In this document: in pieces, positions 49,801 to 61,800 of the stretch
How positions within the stretch are numbered: the stretch's first letter is position 1
How the letters are laid out: each line of letters begins with the position of its first letter
DNA from: Hymenolepis diminuta
Lineage: Eukaryota > Platyhelminthes > Cestoda > Cyclophyllidea > Hymenolepididae
Assembly (NCBI GenBank): GCA_900708905.1
Contig: CAADRB010000016.1
Location: 1,803,000-1,866,999, forward strand
Direction: 5' to 3'
DNA: 64,000 nt
The notes under the pieces: model-generated
Seen by the model: only the letters and a program-made list of their open reading frames with translations
Told to the model about the DNA's origin: nothing
Databases searched by the model: none
Program-made: the position numbers and the translations under genes

Positions 49801-52800
49801 GACTCTGCTGGGATAATTGAGTGGGAGTTGAATAAAACTGCTAATTGTTAATTGGTAAATTGTAAAATTAGAAATATTTTTGTTTCATCATGAGTAATAA
49901 TGATAATAATAACAATAATTCTAGTTCTTGGGGTTAACACGCACCTCTTCACTTATTTTGATTGTAATTGCACTACTTGATATGAAATCATTTAGAAATC
50001 CAGGGCAAATTCTTGAAATTGGAACTTTGAAATATTTGTACACGTGGCAGTGAATTATGACTATTTGCAAAAGTAAAGATATAATGGTGGAATTAGCGTT
50101 GAAGACAAGCAAGCGTCTTCCGATGGCTTTGAATACTAACTGTAGAACTCCCCAAACCCATTGTTATGAAATAATTACAACCGATTGATCTCTGAAAGAG
50201 ACGAAATGACAGCGTAAATTACAGAGACTGTCCCTTCGGTCACCGTAAGCTTTAAAAAGACTTGGCATATTAAAATTGTGTAATTAATGACATACGCACT
50301 CAAAAACGGAATGGAAATCATTTCCTCTTCACACTTATTGTATATTCACTCAAAAGAATACGATAGCAAATATGAAATTCGTGTATTACGGTATTAATTA
50401 TAAAGGAAATCTTCAGAGTGTGTAGCAAGCTAAATTTTTAAAATAAAATTTATTACCTCATTTTTAAAGTACATCAGTCCGCAAGGCAGTCGATTTTGAC
50501 TTTTATCCACATCCAGATTCACACAAAAATTTCGAAGAGGTCCCAACTCCCATCCCGAGGCAACTAGAAGTGTGCCATCATGAGCGAAGTCGTAAGGTTT
50601 CAACACACAGTTTCTTGAAATTACAGCGTCTGCTTGTCGTTCACCGGTTAAGTAGGCGATAGCGGTGCCATCTGTTAGAGATTGGTGGAGCTGTTGATAA
50701 GGTGGCCAATTTGGAGGAAGAAAACAGGCCAGAAATCGATTCGGTGAGCACGAAACATGAACTGAAAGTGCAAAAAAAACGTTATCCACTGCAAAGCAAT
50801 ACAGAATTCTATTAGTACAAGTGTTGTAGGCCAAATCGAATATTTACGAAGCATTTAATGGAGTACACTAAGAATATATTCAGTGCATTCATAAGTTCAT
50901 CCTCCATACACTGAACCATTGATCATTTGGATTCTTCAGTGAGACTTGGGAATGAAAAACCACCCACTGCTACCAATATTAAACAACCAGTTTGACGATC
51001 ATCATTTATTTTCTCAATAGTGGACCGTAACAAATGTTTTTCCTTCCTGTTCTAGAGTGTGAATAGTTTGTGGCTATATTAGGAAACAACTAAGCAAGTT
51101 ATAAAAACAGGGGAAGTATCTAAGCACGGAGAAAGATAGAAAAGTTCGATTGGAGAGATGGAAGTCATAATATCAAGATGGACTATTTGGGGTGCTTGTA
51201 TGTTTCGTTAATTGTGTGATAGACGAGTTCAATTTAAGAACTGAGGCTCAGATTGTTTGATAATTGAAAGGTCAATACATTTAACTGGATGATTTTTCCG
51301 GTCATCTTGATATATCTGCTCCTTCTGGCGGTGAAAGATCAGCGACTAGGTAGCTGATAAGCTTTTGAAGAGCTTACTCAAGATGAAACCCCATAAAAAG
51401 AATAATAATTTTAACAATAAACTTAGTCCATAAGGATTTCCTTCATATTCGACGTATGAAATACCTGATATAATATTTGAAGGATTGAAGTTGCTCTAAT
51501 CCTCTCCACACTAACTGCAGAAAATTTAAGTACAGAAGGTCCGAAGAATATTCCATTTAATCCTTCGAATGGTGTTCGAACAAGACTTAAGGGCTGTTAA
51601 AAATATACATCTTAATACCATCAATTTGATTAAAACCATTCCATTTTGAGCAGAGATATTTCATTGCATATGAAAGAAAAAAAACTCATCCCAAAGTAGT
51701 CATTATTACAAAATAATTACTAGTTCGAAATGAATAACGGAAAGTTCAAGACACAGGAATAGCAGCAAACAGAAATAACTGCAAAATGAATTAAATTTTA
51801 AATTATTATTAATTTTTAAAAATTATTGAGAATTTCACAATTTATGCTCGTTATTCAAATTCATGAAATTTAGATTGAATTTACGAAATTGGATGAAAGT
51901 TATTCGCTATTACAATTGTTGGAGTAAAGTGTAGTCCAATAATCCATTAGACATACCAAAGAATAGTTGAGTCTCTTTTCTCCCCATCTTTGTTGCTATA
52001 AGAGTAGTTAGAGTGATTACCCTAGGGAAATAACTTCTCCACTCACTTCCTTTTTTATTTTTCCCCAAATTAAGTACTAGGAGCATCCCACTTTCCTCCC
52101 CACATAATAATATGGGGCTAAATAATGACAGACCCCATTAGTATCTACCCGGTTTTCTCTGCTGGCATGCTACTACTCTGTTGGACTAATGGAATGTCTA
52201 AGAAAGAACGGATGGGAGCACCTTCCACTCCTGCTCCTCACTTGCTCTCATTAACGTATTCCTTTTCTCTCAACACCCCAACACACATACTCTAAAACCA
52301 TTGTTTTTAGGTAGAGTTGTAAATTAAGTTTGGTGGGCGAAGAGTTGTACGGTGATATTGATGAAAATTCTGTTTGTCTCAGAATGGCTAGATTTGTAGA
52401 AAATTATTTACAACTGTCGAATAATGAAAGTCGGTAGAAATGAAAATTGTTCATATTTGTTAATAGTACTATCTTCTTTATCACAGATTAAAACTTGATT
52501 CAATCGTGAAATTGTGCAGTATGATACTTTTAAATATTTACATCGAAATAATAGTTTATTTAAAGAACGCCCTGTTTGTTTTCAGGTTCCAAGATGTAAG
52601 ATCTACAATGATCTGTGGTGATTTATTTCGTACTGACTATTATCTGATTATATTGAACCGTTGATTAGTTTTGAAGAGTGTTAAATATATTTCGTCCAAG
52701 GTTTACAAGAATCTGGGAAAAATGATTTTACTTATTGTCACTGAAACGGCTGAAAATCGCGAATAACCCAAACTTATCGAAAGGAATTTTCTTCACTTTC

Positions 52801-55800
52801 TGAAGCTCCTGACTAGACGAAATCCTTTTAATAAAACACGACTAAGTCGATATTAAATTGTGCGTATTTAACTACACATGAAGCCAAAAAGAACTCCAGT
52901 GATCACCCCTAAGAGGTGCCTAAATCACATCTTTGTTTGTTGCATGAATTATAACTTTACACGATACGCTTGACGACAGGAGGAAGTCAAACACATTCAA
53001 GTAGATATATTTCAAATGGAGTTACGATTTGGCTAAACACTGAGAAACTGGATATCACACGTGTGGTTGTTTCTATTCTCTGGTTTCAATAACCTGAACC
53101 AACATTTCTGAAGCCTCTTCGATTTAAAACCATGCATTTTGTAGGCTATTTGTGAGAGGAGTTAAAAATCTGAAAACAGTGAAGATTTATCGATGAGACT
53201 TGACCGAGAAATCTCTAAAATGGTTGACATCCTTATCATCGTCATCGGTGTATATAAGTGAAAATGCACTTTGAATTTGTATTAGTCAGGTAAGGTTATC
53301 AAAGAAAACCACGGATCCTGAGTAAAATGGATTTTTTTGTTCATTAGACTTCACGGACACCTTTTGACTTGTTCTCCAAGGTTTTGATGTGCCCAAATAT
53401 TCCTGTTTTGTCATTTAATTTAAATTTAATTTACAAAACACAGTTTTCTATCCTAAGTTACCAATCAAATCGGAATTGTTCTTTTTCTTTCATTAAAAAT
53501 ACATTAAGCGAAGCATTTCTAGTGAAAAAAGCGAAAATGTGCTTCTCGCCCAATAATTTATAATTCAAATCAATGTTCTCTCCCGTATCAAAAAGACAAA
53601 ACAAAGCCTTAATGATACTTTAGTCCAAAGGACGGGGATCAGGAATTTAAGAAATATTGATTATCTAAACCTGAAAGCAGAATATTATGATGGGCTAGAT
53701 TCAAAAATATGATTAAATTTTGCATTCCCGACATAATTTCAAAAAAATTGGAAAATTTTGGACAAATTTAAAACTTTTTACTGATTAAGAGGAACCCTTT
53801 TTAGGCTCTGACGGAATTCTCTTTGTCATACCACAGCGGACAGCATTTGGATTTCAACTAATCTATTCTTCTTAATTAAGGTGAGCATACAATACTAGCG
53901 CCACTCATTCTGGTTTCTACGTTAATGTCTGATGAGGAGCACAATTTATAATATATCAAATAATTAAACGAGAAAAAAAATGAAGAATTCTTCTTCTATC
54001 TCATTTCTGACATTTTAAAATCATCTCACTCTTCCTAATATCTTCTCTTTCTACTCTTAACTTGGAACAAAGAGTTTTTATGAATAAATTGATATGCCTA
54101 TAAAACAATGCATATAAAACAATGTTTTAAGGCAAAACCTTTTCCCCCCTCATCAATAAAACACCTCGACATAGTTGGCGGGTAGAAATATTTGTAATTT
54201 GTCCTTACCTCAAATTATTTACTCATTTCAGTTGAACTTCCATGTTAAATATACATCTACAAAATTAAAAATTTAGCACATAATTGTTTAAATTATATTT
54301 CTGGCTCCATTAAAACAGGGATAAACTAATTCAAGTTTGTCGATTCGTAAAAGATAGACTTTGGGTAAAATGAAAGGGGAGTTTCAGTTTTATGAGGAAT
54401 AGATGGCATTTGTGACATTCTAAAGTATCCAAGCTGAAATTCATTTTTACTTTAAATGCGCACATTTGAGGCCTGTCTTTTACACAAATTATTGCTTTTT
54501 ATTCCTTGTAGCGATAATTTGTCGTTTTAATTTCCCCAAAACTATTTCAAAAAGGTTTTGAAACGTCGTTTTTCTATTAACATTGAATGCTTAATGGCGA
54601 AACATGGAATAAGGACAGTTGTCATTTATTCAGAGCGCAGTTATTATTAAAATATATCGTAACTTTTCAAAGAGTATAAAAGAACAATAATCATCAGAGG
54701 CGTTTAAGGATGCATGGAAATAATGTTACTCAAAGCAATTAAAGATCTAAGAACGGAGGTAGATAGTAGGTTGGATTTTCAAAAAGTACATATCGTTCAG
54801 TTATCAGGTGGTTTAGTGGCAGCCTTTGCAAAGTCAGAGGCCGCGAGATCAATGTACATCCAATGGTGCGGGTGATCAATCGCACTGGTTAAATCTGGTG
54901 AACAAGAGAGGCGGTAAAATTTGATTTTATCGTAAGAGCGGCCCATTCTCCCCAAGTCACGTGTTGCTAACACTTCCTCTAACGGACTTTGAAAGTATGA
55001 TATATCTTGCAAGATAAATTTTACTCTGCAAAAGCAAAATTATATAAGTTTGTATTGCCCTGCTAGTCCCATTGATGTAAAAGACGGAATCTAATAGATT
55101 GCAACCATACCAGTCAGCATCCCTGTAACTCCACAGACGGAAGTGACACCTCTACTAACCATTGGAACTTGAAGAATTCCGGGTGTATGCCTTCTTCCTC
55201 TATCAGACAAATGTAAGATGGTTTGAGAAACGTGCAGAAAAATATATGCCTTTGATGTTCAAAATTAATATCTGGTGTCACTGTTGTGGGGATGACATTG
55301 CAAGTGACCTATAACCAAAAGCATAGGCTTCGGGAAGGCTTTGGAGACAGATTGACGCCATTGAAATCTTACGTAATCTAGAAATTTTAGGTTCCAGCGT
55401 CGAAATATATAAATTTCCAAATTATCTTTCTATTAAGTGTTATATAAACCATTGCCTACCTCATCTAAATCGCATCTTTGATATGACCTTTTGATTTAAT
55501 CAACTTAACGAAAAATCTTTCAATGTCAAACATTTTCCCCTGATCAGTAGACGTAATGATCAGAGAATATTTGTCTACTTAATTCTAGCTTCTGGTAAAA
55601 TTTTTAATGAACCTTCTTAGATAATGCTTATTCTATCTGATTCCTGAAAGCGTAGCAGCATTTTTTTTCCATAGTCCCTTTTCGGAAGATTATCGATTTT
55701 CCTTAATATTGTTAATACATTTACTCACATTGATACTAAGGGAGTAATTATTAATCGAATGTTTTAAATGGGACCAGATCATGGTACTTACCAATAAAAA

Positions 55801-58800
55801 GAGTATTTTTGAGTCAAGCATGTTAAATTACTGCACGATGGTTAAATAGCTGCAGCAGTTTTATTAAGACACGAAATACTCTCTAAGGCCAGTGGTAATT
55901 TTAAGTTCTATCAAAAACTTCTGAACGGTATAAAGTAGAATCTATAAAATTCCTGCTCCATTTTTCAATGTCCATTTTCTACAACTAATTTTGTTTAAAT
56001 ATCTGTTTTGTTTTAATTACAAATAACGACTTTTTTCTTTTGTTAATATAAGGGGAAAATCTTCACCAAAATTTTCAACTGTTGCTAATTTGCGGAAATG
56101 AAAATAAAGATAAATATTTTCTGAAAGATAGTACAAAATAAAAACTAATTTCAAAATCACTTGCCAAGTGGCCTTCCACAATTTTCACCAGCAGAATCAC
56201 TAATCCTTGAATCAAGGTCGGTCATTGCGCTTATTTCTTTTCCCTTCTCCAAGATAATATCTAGAGCTGGCCAGTCATGTGAGTAGGAGATGGACATTGG
56301 TTCACGAGATTCGTGCATTTCTGGATGAACTGGGGAGAGATTAAACGAGGTGCCGTTTCGTGAGCAGAAATTATCATCAGGTATTCCGTCACCGTTTAAA
56401 TCCACGCAGATATCAGAATCATGACCATTGCTATTTCGTTGGCGTTTGCATGGAACCTGCTTAACTGGAAAAGGAAAACATTTTAATAACAGGAAATATA
56501 ACACTGAATCACCTTATTTATTACAACTGAATAAAAGATCTAGCAAGAGGTACGTTTTACATTATGATTTTAGTGTCTGCCATAAAGTCCGATGTTGTTC
56601 GTATTCAATTGGGAAAACATTACTGTCTCGAAAAAATATGGGTACCGGTATGTTGTTGGAAATGTTTTCAACTATATTTAGTACCAAAGCATCAGCTAAA
56701 AAGGAGAGTTTGCGACGATATTCTTGCTTCCTGCTCCAGGAATACAATGAAAAACATGAGCTGTCACTGATAAAATCTATTGAAGAAATCGAAATATATT
56801 CTGCGAATACTCCTCGGCCTCAATTTAAAATGCTTAATATGTCGAGTATTCTTTAAACGGTTAATTATTTTTATGCAATGAATGAACTAAACTAAGTCTT
56901 TGGTTTAATATTTTAACATTAATAAACATTTAAATGGAAGAAAAATATTTTTTAAATTTCATTTTGAAAGGGGAATCCTGGAATAAAGCAAATTATTCGA
57001 GCAATTAAACCTGGAATCGAGTTAACTGGGTAGGAGAACTTGTAATCAATTCTCAAATATTCTTCGAATCATTTGAAAGACCACTTTTTACTTAACGCAA
57101 TTATAAATGCTTTAGGTTGTATCACCTCAAATATTTCCACCTCTTCGGTTTAGTTTCAATTCAGAAAATTAAGACAATTTCAAATGTTCTGGTAATAAGA
57201 GTAAATATATGAGCAACGATTAACAAGGTATCTTTGCTGATATGTTTTAAATACGAAATTTATAAGATTAACAAGAATGAACCAGCAATTTACAGCATTC
57301 ATGATAGTGAAGGCTTTGCTGATAGACTGGAAAGTAACCTGATTTGCAACGACAGGTACGCGGGTCTCCATTTCGTGAGGAGCATTCTGCATTTCGTGGT
57401 CTGCATATTAGATCTGCGTCATTGCATAGCTCACCAACGTCCACTAATTAATAAAAGAAATTAATTGAAATAAATAGTATCAATTTTGTAATTGAGGGTA
57501 AGAGCAAAACATAAATACAAATTTAAAAATTTAAATTACCAAGAATTGCTCTACAAAATGCCCACGGAGATAGACTCTGGTCATTTGAGGCATAAACTTG
57601 TTTTGGCATGGGCATCGCGGTCTTGTAGGGGCACGAGCAGCCAAATTTTGGTCTTAAAGAGGGAAAACTGCCTTTTATGCAATATTTGAGTAGTATTAAT
57701 ATAACGCGATGCATTTTTGAGCATGTTTTTATATAACTTCCTTTAGTATTTAGAACAAATAAATTAAAAAACTGTTGTAATTATATATTCAAAACATAGA
57801 TGTCCCTTATCAAAAAAACTTAAAAAAATGTAGCATAAACACAAAATTATTTTCAAGTGTTAAAAAAGGATTAATAATAGAAAGAAAGAAAAAGTGTGCT
57901 CTCTGTACCATTTATTAAATGTTAAATAAAGTAATGAATGAAGAAACTTACGTTTTATTTTCACTATCACCTTTATCTGGCGTATCGGCGTAGAAGCAAA
58001 TCCCATTGATTTGGGTACACTTCTCGCAGAAGCTATTGTTAGTTTGTTTTTCTGCCAAATTCCCTATAAAATCCGAAGAAAAAAGGCAGAAAATAATGCC
58101 CAGTCTCACAATATTTGCCCATTTTTCAAAACAGGCGTTGGATTTGACAATTCAACCAAAAAACCTGAGCTTCATTAATATTTAATCGACACAGTGGGTT
58201 ATTTTTATCTTTACACGCTCCCCACAATCTCAAAGAGAATGCAGCAGAATGAATTTTATGCGAAATGTGCCACGCTTATGGTTTTTTGCCCACTTTCAAG
58301 TTGGTCGTTCACAGGAACAGCACAGGGAATTAATTTGTAACGCTCTAGTTTACTAAGCAAATTGAAAACCATGCGGAAATGATGAAAGTAGCCAACAATA
58401 TGGCAGATAAAAGGAGTCCCGTACGAAGTGGTAAACAAAATATTGCCAACAACAATTTGTTTTTAAAGGGTCAGTACTGTTGCGAAAAAGCTTCACTCAT
58501 AATGATTACGATCCTATTGTTAATTTACGATTATAAATTAAATTATGTAAAGCCATGATACAAAGACACAATTAGTGGTTTAATAAACAAGAAAAAACGA
58601 AATAATTTAAAAAAATATTTCTTAAATTTAATTTATTAATACTAAATTTGTCCAAATTGAATCAATCAACAATCCGACAAATATGCAATAACTGAAATTA
58701 GAAAATGTAGATGAATGAAAATCTTCATTCTCAAATCTCCATACTCCCTGTAATTATTGTCCAGTTACCCTGACTGCTGAGCTCTAAACTGATGCTTTCA

Positions 58801-61800
58801 ACAGATAGATTTTGACAACAATTAGGGCTATGCAGATCCGCTAAGTTGTCTTTGCACTCTTTAATATAATATAAATTACATGTTCGTTTATTAAGATACA
58901 GACAATATACTATTCGAACCAGCTGATGCATAGTCACAGTAGAGACGAAATACTTTTGGAAAGGCTTGGGAGATTTTAGCCATGCGATTCGGGATGCTTA
59001 ATATTTCTCACGGTCCGAAGAATTGATACTTCTGCTTCTTCAAATGACTTTTTACAAGGCCTGAACTAATCCTGATACCAACAATAAGGATGACATTCTG
59101 CCATGTGTCATTTCGATCTCAGTAAATTTTGTATTAAAACCTATTCTCCACATGACAAAATGGTATCTTATATGCTGCATTTTTAAAGAAACCAAAATTT
59201 ATTTAAAGCTATGATTAAGATAGTTCCAGTTCAACTATTTTTACTCGATTGTGAGTAGTAATGTTGTTCAATCTATTTTTTCACTCCGAAATAAGAATTT
59301 AAATAGGTAAATGCACAACTTTTAAAATAAAATTTGCCGTGAGAAAAGAAGTGAACTTAATCGATTTATGATCGAAAACTCATTGTTTTAAGTAAACTCT
59401 GTCTTGAAATGTTTAAGGTCATATCCTCTGAGAGAAGGTTTGGATTGAAAGTAATCAGGAGCTCCAAAGTAACGGATTGAATGCGTTTGTAATAGTGTAA
59501 GTTTATTACCTCTAATGCGTATATAAACAACCATGTTATTAACAGGAATCCAGGGAATTAAAACGGCTTTCTGAAAATATTATTTCCTAATCTCATTCAG
59601 GCAGCTAATTAAATACCGTGAATGTGAATGCAGTAATCTATTTTTAAGTTATTTATTTCAGGAAATTTTAAACTAAGTGTAGTTAAAACTAATATATAAA
59701 AATCTGAAAACCTTTTTAAAATAAAATCAAATTTTCTCTAAATCCGTCGTTCACAATTGTAACATAAAAACAATTCATTTTGGTTTTAATTGAGAGAAGT
59801 AATAAACCAATTAAGTTCAAAATACCGAGTTTTGTTTGTGCTGTAGGGAAAAATGACAATAATTATTATAAAAAAGTTTACATTTCATAAAAATTTAATT
59901 GGTTGAATGATTCGCAGCGTCAGTAAAAAGAATCATTTCAAATCTCTTTTGATCTGAAATGATTAACCACCTTCCTTCGATTAACTCTTGAATCATTCTC
60001 TGGCGCCAATTCTTAATAATTAAAATTCGTCTAACTTTTTGATGTTACACATATCCATAAAAAGTGAATGAAAGATCAAGTAAATATTAAAATATCAACT
60101 CCTAATTTCATGAATGAAGTGTAAACACTTTGAAGAAGGTGGAAGGTACCCCCTAAAATCTAATTTCATTTAATATATTCTTGAACAGCGGGAAATCTGC
60201 GAAATTCAACCAAAAAATTATGACTCTAAACATATTAATTTTGGCGGAAAATACGCCAAATTAGAGTCGTATTTATCGCTGAAAAACTTCATCCATTTAT
60301 GCCTACTAAAATGATATAAATATATGCAATTTCCCCACTTTAAAATCACCTATGTTTATGTCATCTCTTTGTTTATCCAAAGTATTCATGAAAACTAAGT
60401 AGTTTATTTATGAAATTCCTCCACTTTGAATCAAAGCAGAAGCTGCCTTTTACCACCCTAATAAACTTCCAGAACATTTTAGGAAACTCGACAATTTTTG
60501 CGCCATTAAAAGCCACCGATATTAATGCATTTTTCTCAAATCCTCCAGAGGCCAAAAACTGTTAAGATGCGATTTCCTTAATGCGAATATCTCCTCAACG
60601 TTTCCAACAAAGCTTTTAATTTTATGCTTAAACCCTCTTTGCTTCACTTGAAATATGCCCCAGCTTGCCATTATCTTATCAAACATTTAAATATTTCGCG
60701 AATTACCAAAAATCTAATTTTTTTAAAAAGTGGAAATCTGTTCCAGTATGAAAAATATATTATTAGTAAGCTTGATAATTCATAAAATCGGCAATAAAGT
60801 GACTTATGTTTTTCAGTAGTATTTAAAGGGTCTATTTTAGCGCTGGAAATGAAAACAGAGCATATACAGATTTTCTTTTTCATTAAATAAATGAATTAAT
60901 ATTATAGCTTAATGAAATACTAATTTTAAATAATTTTAATGTGTATTAGGTGTATTTTGGTTTAATATGTATGATATCTGTAAGATTAAATTTTTTAATC
61001 ATCTCGTCTCGGTTTTGTCAAAACTGTAAGCTGAAGAGTATTATGAGGAATCCTTTCCTTGCCTTTCCTTGCATTGAAATAAAAATTAAACTGACGGGGT
61101 CAGACGACTATCACAACCAAAAATCGGTATAGAAGCACTGGAAATCGGAGATAAGCATTCGCATTTCGGAATGTGAACTAAACATTTAGTAGAGATTTAC
61201 AAGTCGAATCAAAAAACCAGATGAAGTAAGATACTAGGGTATTTCCACATTCCGCACAGCCTCCTTTTAGACCCTCGCTCTATTATGATTTGCTGGATTT
61301 TTCTGTTAACCGATTCCCGTAGTTTCTCACAGTTAAAAGTGTAACTTTTTGTATTATTGTAAAAAATAATAATGCACAATATTTAAATCAGGCAATTATA
61401 ATATGTTTAATATATTTAACAGAGGTTCATTCATTTTATGGATAATTGCTAATGAATGCCACATATTTTACCTGATAAATGTAAAAAGAGAAAAATAAAT
61501 TTTATTTGGACCAAAATTTAAATTTAACTCATTTTTGTAGAATCGTTGTCCACTATTTTCCGAGGAAAATATGCTGAAAGTGGAGTTTCAATTATAATGA
61601 GAAATGCTGGTTCCTTTGAGTAGAAAAGAGTGAAATATCAAATTTCTGAAGGAAACGAGTTAGATGAAGAAAACTGATGTGCGATTTTTTTGGAAGTGAA
61701 CGATCGTCTGGACAAACTTAGTAGAAGACGCAAACGCTCGCTATTATTTGTTTTAGTGAAACATGGATTCGGATATCTAAAGGCCGTCTATCAAAAGGAA

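Larger units (their letters stand above)
50762..56160 (-). other. ZP gene interval with one uncertain exon
   Basis: Phase arithmetic (phase 2 at 56161, phase 1 needed at 50761) demands at least one exon in this 5.4 kb. The only candidate seen is 55025-54886. CT-rich blocks at 52060-52290 and AT-rich patches are the only other features. Confidence 0.5.

Noticed and set aside
56428..56856. 142-codon + strand ORF
   Set aside because: Antisense to the start of a well-supported ZP gene exon and continuing into its intron; no homology.
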